Assembly: GCF_027625475.1 (NCBI RefSeq)
Contig: NZ_CP115174.1
Location: 1,240,001 to 1,304,000 of the forward strand
Direction of reading: 5' to 3'
Origin: Sphingomonas abietis
Lineage (GTDB): Bacteria; Pseudomonadota; Alphaproteobacteria; Sphingomonadales; Sphingomonadaceae
Length of the DNA: 64,000 nt
The position numbers and the translations under genes were made by a program. Positions 52,166-61,085 of this stretch are shown piece after piece. Numbering within the stretch: position 1 is the stretch's first letter; each line of letters opens with the position of its first letter. The notes beneath the pieces are model-generated. The model was given only the letters and a program-made list of their open reading frames with translations, searched no databases and had not been told where the DNA came from.

Positions 52166-55100
52166 TCACCCGAGTGAGACGAGGCTTTCTGCGAGTTCGG
52201 CGTTCCGGAACGGCTTCGTGAGCCTGGGCAGGTCCGGATCGATACCGGCGCTTTCCGCATAGCCGGATATCACGAGTATCTTTGTTTTGGGACGGCTGGT
52301 CTGCACGGTTCGGGCGAGTTCGGTGCCCGACATTCCGGGCATCAGGTGGTCGGTCACGAGCAGGTCCGGGCGAAGGCCGTCTTCGATCAGATTCAGTGCC
52401 TGTTCCGCAGAGTTCGCCTCGACGACGACAAAGCCCATCTCGCTCAGCATGTCGGCCGTGCTCAGGCGCACCAACTCCTCGTCATCCACCACGAGGGCGA
52501 CACCGCTGACGTTCACCACCGGCACTGCGGGGACGGCCATCGGAGCCACTGTCGGTTCGACACTCTCGGGAAGCCAGAGATCGATGGTCGTGCCCACCCC
52601 GAGTTCACTGCTGATCGCCAATGCGCCGCCCAGTTGCGAGGCAAGGCCATGTGCCATGGAAAGCCCCAGGCCGGTGCCCTTGCCGACGCCTTTCGTCGAG
52701 AAAAAGGGTTCGATGGCACGTTGCAGCGTGGCCTCGTCCATGCCGGATCCGGTGTCCGCCACGGACAATTTGAGATAGGTGCCCGCCTTCAGGTTGATTT
52801 TCGCATCGATACCGACCGTCTCGGCGCCGACCGACAAGCGCAAGGTGCCGCCGCTGGGCATTGCGTCGCGCGCATTCACCGCAAGATTGAGGATCGCCAT
52901 CTCGAGCTGGTTGGGATCGGCCTTGGCAGCCGGAAGACCGTCGGGGGCGTCGACGACGACCTTGATTTGAGGGCCCGTGGTACTGCCGACGAGTTCGGCC
53001 ATGCCGTGAACCAGCGGCGCGAGATCGACGGCGGTGGATTGGAGCGGCTGCCGGCGTGCAAATGCAAGCAACCGCTGGACGAGGGTCTTGGCCCGATCGG
53101 CAGACTGAACGGCGCCGGCGATCAAGCGTTGCTCGCGCTCACTGCCGATACCCTTGCGCTGCAACATGTCGAGCGAGCCGACGATCGGCGTCAGCAGATT
53201 GTTGAAGTCGTGCGCGACGCCGCCGGTGAGGCTCCCCATCGCCTCCATCTTCTGCGATTGGCGAAGCGCGTCCTGCGCGTTCTCCAACTCCGCCGCACGC
53301 TGCTTGTCCGCGGTGATGTCGCGGCCATAACCGTAGATCAGATCGCCTTCGAAGGCGGTGCGCCAGACAATCCAGCGTGGCGTACCATCCTTGGCACGAT
53401 ATCGGTTTTCGAGACCGTCGACGTCGATGCCGTTGGAGGCGCCTTCGACCGCTTGCGTCGTGACGCCGAGGTCGTCAGGCCAGACGAAATGGCTGAAGCT
53501 CGTGCCGACCACCTCTTCGATCGAGTGGCCCAGAATGCGTGTCCAGGCGGGATTGACGTCCCGGAACACCCCATCCCGGTCGGCGGTGACGAGAATGTCG
53601 CGAGATCCCTCCCATACCCTGTTCCGCTCGGCCGTGCGGTCGGCGACGCGTTGCTCCAGCGTCTCGTTCAACTCGCGGATTTGGGTTTCGGATCGTTTTC
53701 GTTCGGATACGTCGTTGAACAGGACTGCGACCCGGCGCTGCTCCGGCTCTCCCACCCTGTACGCATATATTTCGAACCAACGATCCATGGCTTGCGCATA
53801 GTCCTCTATCCGCCTTGGAATGCCGGTAAGGGCGATTTCTCCATATAGATCGTACCAGCGCTGCTCATGTCCGGGCGCCAATTCGCTCACCCGGCGACCC
53901 ACGGCATCGATCAGCCCGGTCTGCTTCTCGAACGCCGGGTTGATCTCCACGAAGACATAGTCGATGGGGCGGCCGCTATCGTCGAACACTATGTCGAATA
54001 CGCAGAAACCCTGTTCGACACTTTCGAACAGGGTGCGATATTGCGCCTCGCTGTCGCGAAGCGCCGCATCGATGCGGCTCCGTTCGACCGCCATGCGCGT
54101 GCGCTCGCCGAATTCCCTGATCAATGCATGCTCGTTCGGCGTCCATGTCCTGACATGGGCGTCGTTGACGTACAGGACAGCGGCCAGTCTTCCATGTTCG
54201 AGCACTGGCATGTTGACGAAGGACCGTATGCTCCGGCCTTCCAGCGCGGCAGCAGCGCGTGCCGTCCGTTCATCTTCGCGGACATCGGAAATCGCGACGA
54301 AATCCCCCCGTTTCAGATTGTCGACGAACGAGCCGTAATCGCGCAGATTCAGCACGCCGGCGAGTGTGCCGACGCCCGGCGCCGTCCAGTCCCGTTCGAC
54401 ATGGAATGTCTCGGCCTCCGGGTCGATCGTCGCATACCCCACACGGCTGACGCCGAGCGCACGCCCCAGAATATCGGCGGCTGCATGGGCGAGGTCAGCG
54501 GACCCTCGATCCTCGCGAATGGCATCGGCGAATTCGACGAGGCAGGCTTTGTGGGAATCGTCCCGCTTGCGATCGGTGATGTCGATCGACACGCCCGTCA
54601 TGCGCAGCGGCGTACCGTCCGACGCATAGGTAGGCCGGGCCCGGATCAGCACCCAACGCAGATCGCCCATGGGCGTGATGACCCGATATTCGATGTCGTA
54701 ATCGGTCGCGGCCGCGATGCTGTCCTCGACGGCTCCGATCATCCGCGCCCGGTCGTCCGGATGCACCGCGTCTTGCAGCTGCTGATATGTGAAGGGCGCT
54801 TCGGGATCGCGGCCGAAATTGGTGCGGCATGTGTCCGACGTGGTCAGCGCGCCATTCGTCAGGTCCAGCGTCCAGGCGCCGAGCCGCCCGGCCTTGAGCG
54901 TGAATCGCAACTCCCGCTCATTTTCGCGCAGCTCCGCCACGACGTCGCGAACCTGGTACTGGCGGGCTCGCGCCTTGAGCGCCGAACGCACGGCGCCGAG
55001 CATGGCCTCGGCGTGCAAGGGCCGCTCGAGCAGCACGGTGTTGCCGAGCGCGTCGAGACGCTGGAGCGCGCCTTTGCCCCGCGCGCCTTTGTGGCCGTTC

Positions 55101-55348
55101 GCCAAGACGATGAAGGGCAGATCGGACCATGTCGGCTGGTCCGCGATCCAGGCGGTCAGCCTGTCGATCTCGTGGTCGGCCAGCACCTCCTCGGTAAGCA
55201 TGACCGCCCCTGCGCCGTTTTCGATCGCGTCGATGAGGACGGACATGTCACGGCAGGCCACGGCGGCGATATCCGCTCGGGCGAACAGGTCGATGGCGAC
55301 TTCCGCGTCACGTCCCCGCGGTGCCAGGATAAGCAGGCTGTTGTTCAC
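52166..55348 (-). CDS. Hybrid sensor histidine kinase (pseudo-receiver, PAS, GAF, two PAS, kinase, receiver)
   Basis: A 1060-residue cytosolic hybrid kinase. In order: a degenerate receiver-like domain (1-125; GAVMLTEEVL where the phospho-Asp should be), PAS (about 145-260), GAF (270-425), PAS (435-555), PAS (580-685), HisKA with His713 (GGVAHDFNNLLTPIVG), HATPase (ADPNQLEMAILNLAVNARDA, VADTGSGM, GTGLGLSMAHGLASQLGG), and a C-terminal receiver with Asp in LVTDHLMPGMSG. The ATG overlaps the stop of the KaiC-like gene, so the two are translationally coupled. The multi-PAS sensor arrangement suggests redox or light input, which is inference. Confidence 0.93.
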   Translation of the reverse strand: MNNSLLILAPRGRDAEVAIDLFARADIAAVACRDMSVLIDAIENGAGAVMLTEEVLADHEIDRLTAWIADQPTWSDLPFIVLANGHKGARGKGALQRLDALGNTVLLERPLHAEAMLGAVRSALKARARQYQVRDVVAELRENERELRFTLKAGRLGAWTLDLTNGALTTSDTCRTNFGRDPEAPFTYQQLQDAVHPDDRARMIGAVEDSIAAATDYDIEYRVITPMGDLRWVLIRARPTYASDGTPLRMTGVSIDITDRKRDDSHKACLVEFADAIREDRGSADLAHAAADILGRALGVSRVGYATIDPEAETFHVERDWTAPGVGTLAGVLNLRDYGSFVDNLKRGDFVAISDVREDERTARAAAALEGRSIRSFVNMPVLEHGRLAAVLYVNDAHVRTWTPNEHALIREFGERTRMAVERSRIDAALRDSEAQYRTLFESVEQGFCVFDIVFDDSGRPIDYVFVEINPAFEKQTGLIDAVGRRVSELAPGHEQRWYDLYGEIALTGIPRRIEDYAQAMDRWFEIYAYRVGEPEQRRVAVLFNDVSERKRSETQIRELNETLEQRVADRTAERNRVWEGSRDILVTADRDGVFRDVNPAWTRILGHSIEEVVGTSFSHFVWPDDLGVTTQAVEGASNGIDVDGLENRYRAKDGTPRWIVWRTAFEGDLIYGYGRDITADKQRAAELENAQDALRQSQKMEAMGSLTGGVAHDFNNLLTPIVGSLDMLQRKGIGSEREQRLIAGAVQSADRAKTLVQRLLAFARRQPLQSTAVDLAPLVHGMAELVGSTTGPQIKVVVDAPDGLPAAKADPNQLEMAILNLAVNARDAMPSGGTLRLSVGAETVGIDAKINLKAGTYLKLSVADTGSGMDEATLQRAIEPFFSTKGVGKGTGLGLSMAHGLASQLGGALAISSELGVGTTIDLWLPESVEPTVAPMAVPAVPVVNVSGVALVVDDEELVRLSTADMLSEMGFVVVEANSAEQALNLIEDGLRPDLLVTDHLMPGMSGTELARTVQTSRPKTKILVISGYAESAGIDPDLPRLTKPFRNAELAESLVSLG

Positions 55349-56868
55349 CGTGGAGAAGCCGGTCCTGCCCCCGCGTTATCGTCTTTTTTCATCAGCCTCG
55401 ATCCCTCGCCCGAAAAGGTCGGGACGCCCGTCAACACACCCTGGAAATCCCGCAGTGTGTCACCGACCGAGAGACCCTGTTCCGTGATCTGAAACTCGCG
55501 GATCGTCCGTTCGTGCCGCGCGGTGCGAGTCTTTATCACGGAAATCGCCTGGCGGACCTCGCCATAGGCTTCGAAATAGCGAAGCTGGAGGACGGTATCG
55601 GCGAGATAGCTGAGATCGATGTCGGATCGAATGTCGCCGGTGATGCCGTGGAGCCCGAGGATGAGGATCGTCGCGATGCCCTTCTGGCCAAGATAGCTCA
55701 GCAGTTCGTGCATCTGCAGGACGAGGAACTGCTCGTTCGGCATCGATTGCAGATAGGCGTTGAGGCTATCGACCACGACGATCTTCGCGCCGAAAATCTC
55801 CACTGCGTCGCGAACCGCGCCTACAAATTCACCCGGCGACAGCTCGGCAGGATCGATGGCCCTCGCATCCAGCGTCCCGGCGTCGATGAACGGCATCAGG
55901 TCCATGCCGAGCGACTTCGAGCGCTTGATCAAGGTCGGCAGTCGCTCGTCGAGCAGGAAGTACGCGGCCTTGGCTCCGCCGGCCAGCCCGGCAACCATGG
56001 CCTGTACCGTCGCCGTCGTCTTGCCGACACCCGCCGGGCCGGACAGAAGCGTGGTCGTGCCGGGTACGATCCCGCCCCCGAGCAGATTGTCGAGATGTTC
56101 CGAGCCGGTCGAGAGCGGGGTGTCGTCGTAACGGTCGCCATGCTCGGCCGCCACGAGCCGCGGATAGACGCACAGGCCGCCCGGCTTGATCTCGAAATCA
56201 TGATGTCCACCACGGAAGCGGACACCGCGCATCTTGACCACATGGAGGCGGCGGCGCTGGGCGCCGAACCCGGACAGCGTCTGCTCCAGCATGATCACAC
56301 CATGGGCGATGCTTTGGAGCTGGAGGTCGCTGTTGCTGGCGCTCTTGTCGTCGAGCAGTAGAACCGTACACTGGCGTGACGCGAAGAAGTGCTTGAGCGC
56401 CAGGATCTGGCGGCGGTAGCGCACGGGGGTCTGCGCCAGCAGCCGCAGTTCGGAAAGACTGTCGATGACGACGCGGCTGGGCCTGGTCTAGTCGACTCTC
56501 GCCATGATGTCGCGTACCGTCTCACCAAGCTCCACCTCGCTCGGGTGCAGCAGGGTTTGCTCGCGATCCTCGCCGAGCCCATCGCCCGGCACCATCTCGA
56601 CGAGATCGATCGCGTCCAGCGACCAGCCGTGACTTTGGGCCACGGCGACCAGCTCGATCCGTGTTTCCGCGAGGGTGAAATAAAGGCCGACCTCGCCCGT
56701 CTTCGCGCCATCCAGCAAAAACCCGAGACCCAGGGTCGTCTTGCCAGTGCCTGGGGTGCCTTCGACGAGATAGATGCGCTCGCGCGTCAGTCCGCCGACG
56801 AGGATGTTGTCGAGGCCCTGGACGCCGGTGGACGCGATGGCGCGATGGTTGTCGGTCTGCTTGGTCAC
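55345..56868 (-). pseudogene. KaiC-like tandem RecA-type ATPase interrupted by an in-frame TAG
   Basis: The continuous frame has 507 codons, a normal size for proteobacterial KaiC. Domain 1 has Walker A GTPGTGKTT (37-45) and, after the stop, Walker B SRVVIDSLSEL. Domain 2 has GPAGVGKTT (277-285) and IVVVDSLNAYL. The single TAG at 56488-56490 (codon 127) splits domain 1 between Walker A and Walker B; the flanking frame stays KaiC-like on both sides. It may be a recent nonsense mutation, a base-calling error or readthrough. The GTG start follows AAGGGGCG. The stop overlaps the kinase start (ATGA). Without readthrough only a 126-residue fragment forms. Confidence 0.85.
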
Positions 56869-57139
56869 GATACGCCCCTTGAAGATTATTCAGCATAGGC
56901 ACAGCCGGTTAGGGTTGCCAGAGGCGCTTCGTTCGATGTCGTCGTGCCGCTTGCGGTGTCGCACCCCAACGATGCGCCATGCGACCGGGTTTCATCCGCG
57001 TGCGTGATTAATCCAAAGGCCAGATCGATATGCTGAGGGGGCGTCGGCCGGCTGCCGAACGACGGGCAATGTCGCGAATGGCAGCCGTTTGAACCGGCCG
57101 GCCTGTGCGAGTACCGGCCGGGGGGACATGTTACTCGTC

Positions 57140-57574
57140 TTACTCGTCGACGATATGCGTCCGGTCGACGCCGCCCGGCCCGGCGAGATATTCCTCGTCG
57201 GTCACCTTCTCCATCCAGATCACCGCCTTGCCGTCGAGCGCTTCCTGGATCGCGATGTGGGTCATCGCGGTGGTCGGCGAGGCGCCGTGCCAATGCTTGT
57301 GGCCGGGCGGGCACCAGATCGTGTCGCCCGCCCTGATCTCGACGATCGGCTCGCCCTCGCACTGCGTCCAGCCGCAGCCGGCGGTGACGACCAGGATCTG
57401 GCCGAGCGGATGCGTGTGCCAGGCCGAGCGCGCGCCCGGCTCGAACGTCACCTGTCCGGCCGAGACGCGCGCCGGCTCGGTCGCGGCGTAGAGCGGATCG
57501 ATCCGCACGGAGCCGGTGAAATACTCGTCGGGGCCCTTTTGCGAGGGCTGCGATCCGGCGCGCATGAGCTTCAT
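57140..57574 (-). CDS. Cupin-domain protein
   Basis: A 144-residue single-domain cupin. The metal site is recognisable: [15 protein letters not shown] (cupin motif 1) and [14 protein letters not shown] (motif 2). The opening [20 protein letters not shown] and the close [20 protein letters not shown] are typical of the quercetin-dioxygenase-like small cupins that accompany carboxymuconolactone-decarboxylase-like proteins. It lies 38 bp downstream of such a gene here and is the last gene of the three-gene operon. Confidence 0.92.
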   Translation of the reverse strand: MKLMRAGSQPSQKGPDEYFTGSVRIDPLYAATEPARVSAGQVTFEPGARSAWHTHPLGQILVVTAGCGWTQCEGEPIVEIRAGDTIWCPPGHKHWHGASPTTAMTHIAIQEALDGKAVIWMEKVTDEEYLAGPGGVDRTHIVDE

Positions 57575-57612
57575 ATGTTCGTCCTTTCGACGGGATGTCC
57601 TGGGTGGCGCGG

Positions 57613-57939
57613 TCAGGCGCCCGCGTCCTCGAAAACCTTTTTGACGATCGGCAGTGCCGTCATCGCGGGCGGCCAGCCCGCGTAGAAGGCGATCTGGGTG
57701 ATCGCCGCGACGATCTCGTCCGGCGTCACGCCATTCTCGAGCGCCTTCTTGATGTGGAAGGGCATTTCGTTGATCCGGTACATCGCGATCAGGCAGGTGA
57801 TCGTCACGAGGCTCCGGTCGCGGGGGGCGAGCGCCGGATTCTCCCAGACGTCGCCGAACAGCACCTTGTCGGTGATCGCGGCGAGGTGCGGCGCGACGTC
57901 GCCGAAGGCGTTGCGGGCGTTGGTCGGTTCGGTGGCCAT
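57613..57939 (-). CDS. Carboxymuconolactone decarboxylase-like (CMD/AhpD fold) protein
   Basis: A 108-residue helical protein. The CMD pattern is [60 protein letters not shown]. There is no AhpD-type CxxC, only one Cys, so it is not a peroxidase partner of that type. It is probably an isomerase, decarboxylase or small regulator of a lactone pathway. It lies between a cupin and an SDR gene in one operon. Confidence 0.92.
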   Translation of the reverse strand: MATEPTNARNAFGDVAPHLAAITDKVLFGDVWENPALAPRDRSLVTITCLIAMYRINEMPFHIKKALENGVTPDEIVAAITQIAFYAGWPPAMTALPIVKKVFEDAGA

Positions 57940-58037
57940 GATCGGCTCTCCTGTCGGTTCTGTCTGTAGCGGCCGCGGCATCGCCGCGGCCACACGCATC
58001 GTCGGCGCCGTCCGTCGGGCGAGGGACGGCCCGATCG

Positions 58038-58796
58038 TCAATGGACGGTGAAGCCGCCGTCGACCGGCAGCCCCACGCCGAGCACCAGGCTCGCGCCGTC
58101 GCTGCACAACCACAGCACCGCGGCCGCGATTTCCTCCGCCCGGCCGAGCCGCCCGATCGACTGCTCGCGCATGATCTCCTTGAGCATCGCCTCGTCGATG
58201 CCGTCGCCCATCGGCGTGTCAATCGTCCCCGGGCACACCGCGTTCACGCGGATATTCTTGGTCGCTACATCGAGCGCGGCGCATTTGGTGAGGCCGAGCA
58301 CGCCATGTTTGGAGCTGTGATAGGCGGCGCGGTTGGGAAGGCCGACGAGCCCGCCCAGCGACGAGCAGTTCACGATCGCACCGCCGCCCTGCTTCTCCAT
58401 CTGGATGAGCTCATGCTTCATGCACGCCCAGATGCCCTTGAGATTGACCGCGTGGACGTCGTCGAAGCCGGCCTCGGTCTCGTCGGTGACGGGACCCCAG
58501 GGGCCGAGGATTCCGGCATTGTTGTAGGCCATGTCGAGCCGGCCGAAGGTGGCGACCGCGCGCTCGACCAGCGCCTGGGCCTGCGCCTCGACGGCGACGT
58601 CGCAGGGGACGGCGATCGCGGTGTGTCCGGCGGCCGTCAGCTGCGCGACGGCGGCGGCAAGCGTCGCCTCGTCGCGATCCGCGAGGACGACGGACGCCCC
58701 GCTTTCCGCGAAAGCCTTGGCGGTGGCGAGGCCGATGCCCCGGCTCGCGCCCGTGACCAGCGCGACCTTGCCGGTGAAATCATAGATGGGCTGCAT
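58038..58796 (-). CDS. SDR-family oxidoreductase (glucose 1-dehydrogenase-like)
   Basis: A 252-residue classical [43 protein letters not shown], Ser in [10 protein letters not shown], Tyr/Lys in [20 protein letters not shown], and a C-terminal DGGFTVH. Asp is used at the cofactor turn ([11 protein letters not shown]), which favours NAD(H). It is first in the operon SDR-CMD-cupin and lies 140 bp downstream of a LysR gene on the same strand. The start is at 58796, with an AGGATATGACATG context. Confidence 0.94.
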   Translation of the reverse strand: MQPIYDFTGKVALVTGASRGIGLATAKAFAESGASVVLADRDEATLAAAVAQLTAAGHTAIAVPCDVAVEAQAQALVERAVATFGRLDMAYNNAGILGPWGPVTDETEAGFDDVHAVNLKGIWACMKHELIQMEKQGGGAIVNCSSLGGLVGLPNRAAYHSSKHGVLGLTKCAALDVATKNIRVNAVCPGTIDTPMGDGIDEAMLKEIMREQSIGRLGRAEEIAAAVLWLCSDGASLVLGVGLPVDGGFTVH

Positions 58797-58936
58797 GTCA
58801 TATCCTCGCTGAGCGATGGGTGGCGGCATCCTCCGCGCCTCCGACGGCGAGATAGAGAGCGCCCGGTCGAGCGTCAGCGCCCGCGCCATTCCATGCCGCG
58901 ATGCACGCGGCTCATCCTCGATCGTGGAACAAACCG

Positions 58937-59845
58937 TCACAGCCCCAGCGGGCGAAGCTCCCGGATCAAGTCGATCAGCAGGCGGAGCCCCGTCGGCAAA
59001 TGCCTCCGGCTCGAATAATAGACGTGGAATCCCGGCCCGTATCCGGACCAGCCGGCGAGCACCTCCTCCCATCGCCCCGCCTCGATCCCGGTGCGCAACA
59101 AGGGTTCGGGGCCGTACATCAGCCCGGCGCCGCCGCCCAGCGCCGCCAGGATCAGATGGCTGTCGTCGATCGTGAGCGTCCCCGGGACCGCCACCGCGAC
59201 CGCCTCCTCGCCGCGCTCGAACTCCCATCGATAGAGGCTCTCGTCGCCGAGGCGGAAGCGCAGGCAGCGATGCCGCGCGAGATCGTCGGGGTGCGCCGGC
59301 CGGCCGAAGCGTTCGAGATAGCCCGGCGTGCCGACCACGATCCAGCGGATGTCGGCCGACAGCCGCTGCGCGATCATGTCCTCGGGCACCGTGCCGCCAT
59401 AGCGGACGCCGGCATCATATCCGCCGTCGATCACGTCGATCATCCGGTTGCTGACGCTGATGTCGAGTTCGACGTCGGGATAGCGCTCGACGAAGATCGG
59501 CAGGACGGGGCCGAGCAAAAGGCTGGCGGCGTCGACGGGCACGTTGAGGCGGATGCGCCCGGTCGGCGCGTCGCGATAGCGGTTGAGCGTCTCGACCGCC
59601 GCGGCGATCGCATCGAACGGCGCGGCGATCGCATCGCGCAATTCGGCGCCGGCCGCGGTCAGCACGACGCTTCGGGCGGTCCGGTTGAGCAGCCGCACGC
59701 CGAGCCGCGCCTCGAGCCCCTTGAGCGCATGGCTGAGCGCCGACGCGCTGATCCCGAGCTCGAGCCCCGCGCGCCGAAAGCTCTGATGCCGGGCGATGGC
59801 CAGGAAATAGGTGAAGTCGGTGATCTCGGATCGGGCGGTCGGCAT
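58937..59845 (-). CDS. LysR-family transcriptional regulator
   Basis: A 302-residue regulator: FTYFLAIARHQSFRRAGLEL, GISASALSHALKGLEARLGV, RLLNRTARSVVLTAAGAELR, GGYDAGVRYGGTVPEDMIAQ. The C-terminal YGPGFHVYYSSRRHLPTGLR is typical. It resembles the LysR at 39326 closely in layout. It is in tandem with, not divergent from, the SDR-CMD-cupin genes, so it may be co-transcribed or control a promoter in the 140-bp gap. I start at 59845; the frame is open upstream. Confidence 0.92.
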   Translation of the reverse strand: MPTARSEITDFTYFLAIARHQSFRRAGLELGISASALSHALKGLEARLGVRLLNRTARSVVLTAAGAELRDAIAAPFDAIAAAVETLNRYRDAPTGRIRLNVPVDAASLLLGPVLPIFVERYPDVELDISVSNRMIDVIDGGYDAGVRYGGTVPEDMIAQRLSADIRWIVVGTPGYLERFGRPAHPDDLARHRCLRFRLGDESLYRWEFERGEEAVAVAVPGTLTIDDSHLILAALGGGAGLMYGPEPLLRTGIEAGRWEEVLAGWSGYGPGFHVYYSSRRHLPTGLRLLIDLIRELRPLGL

Positions 59846-60159
59846 CCGCGAATATGGTGCCGGTGGTTGTGGAAACGCAATGCGTGCGGCTCTCTGGGCG
59901 ACGCAGCAACTTGAGCAGTGGGCAGGGGCCGCTGCGCGGTGGAAGTCCGGCCGATCATCCATCTGCAAGGGCGCGCTCGCCCGATCCGGAGATCCCACGA
60001 AGCGCCATGGCGCGCGGCGGCTGACATTCTGGGAGTGGAAGCCGAGGCCCTCATGGGGCGGGTCCGGTGCCGATGGCGGGCATATCGCGAAAACAGAACA
60101 TTGTGCGGCCTCGATGGTGAAGCTTGAGTCGGACCGCGGTGCGCCTTAGCCAAGCAGGG
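59846..60159. other. 314-bp region between divergent LysR and ATP-grasp genes
   Basis: It should contain the promoters of the LysR (minus) and the ATP-grasp/monooxygenase operon (plus). No strong palindrome or small gene was seen. In-frame TTG/GTG codons upstream of 60160 could extend the ATP-grasp protein by up to 12 residues. Confidence 0.35.
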
Positions 60160-61074
60160 ATGACCGACCTTGCCATCCTGTACGAGCATCCCTTCTGGTT
60201 CGAGCCGCTTTTTGGCGCGCTGTCGGCGCGAGGCATATCGGCGCAGAAGATCCATGCCGACGGGCTTTGCTTCGATCCGTCGAGCGCCATCGTCCCGGCG
60301 CCGCTGGTGTTCAATCGAATCGCCATGTCGAGTTTTCTGCGGGCGCCCGAACATCCGATCTTTTTCGCCCGCTCGTTGCTGGCGCATTGGCAGCGACTGG
60401 GCGCCCGCGTCCTGAACGGCGTGCGGGCGCTCGAGACGGATGCGTCCAAGGCGAGCCAGCTTTCGCTCATTGCCGGACTGGGCCACGGCATACCGGCCAC
60501 GCGGGTCGTCCATCGTCGCGCGGATCTGATATCGGCAACCCAGGGGCTGCGCTGGCCGCTCGTCGTGAAAGCCAATATCGGCGGTTCGGGCGCCGGGATC
60601 ATGCGCTATGACGATCTGGCCGCGCTGGAGCAGGCGGTAGCGACCGGCGCGGTGCCGGACAGCATCGACCGGGTTCTCCTCGTGCAGGAATATGTGCCGG
60701 TTCGCGGCGGCGCGATAACGCGGATCGAGACGCTCGGCGGCCGCTATCTTTACGCGATCGAGGTCGATGGCGGCGGCGCCTTCGATCTTTGCCCGGCGGA
60801 CGCGTGCCTGGTCGACGGCAAGCCGTCGATCATGAGGCGCGCGGCCGAACCCGATCCGGCCATCATCGACGCCGCCGAGCGGATCGTGCAGGCGGCGGGC
60901 ATCGATGTCGGCGGGGTCGAGATGATGATCGATGATCGCGATGGCGTGCCGCGCTTCTACGATATCAACGCCTTATCGAACTTCGTTGCCAAACCGCTCG
61001 ATATACTCGGTTGGGATCCCCACGAACGGCTTGTGGATTGGTTGGTGCAGCGCATCGCCGATGCGAAGGCCTGA
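60160..61074 (+). CDS. ATP-grasp (RimK-like) ligase-type protein
   Basis: A 304-residue ATP-grasp protein. The N-domain begins DLAILYEHPFWFEPLFGALS. The central WPLVVKANIGGSGAGIMRYD matches the ATP-grasp phosphate loop, VLLVQEYVPVRGGAITRIET the adenine-binding hinge, and GGVEMMIDDRDGVPRFYDIN the metal-binding C-terminal Asp/Asn set. Such enzymes form amide, ester or thioester bonds via an acyl phosphate. The substrate is unknown; no precursor peptide is evident. The next gene begins 11 bp downstream, so the two are an operon. The start at 60160 follows AGCAGGG. Confidence 0.85.
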   Translation: MTDLAILYEHPFWFEPLFGALSARGISAQKIHADGLCFDPSSAIVPAPLVFNRIAMSSFLRAPEHPIFFARSLLAHWQRLGARVLNGVRALETDASKASQLSLIAGLGHGIPATRVVHRRADLISATQGLRWPLVVKANIGGSGAGIMRYDDLAALEQAVATGAVPDSIDRVLLVQEYVPVRGGAITRIETLGGRYLYAIEVDGGGAFDLCPADACLVDGKPSIMRRAAEPDPAIIDAAERIVQAAGIDVGGVEMMIDDRDGVPRFYDINALSNFVAKPLDILGWDPHERLVDWLVQRIADAKA

Positions 61075-61085
61075 GGAACAGAGCG

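Noticed and set aside
52346..55492. Two long plus-strand frames opposite the hybrid kinase
   Set aside because: They show shadow composition only; the kinase domains on the minus strand are complete and ordered.
56869..57139. Possible kaiB or small regulator gene upstream of the KaiC-like gene
   Set aside because: No frame with KaiB-like sequence or a ribosome site was found; the region appears to be promoter DNA only.
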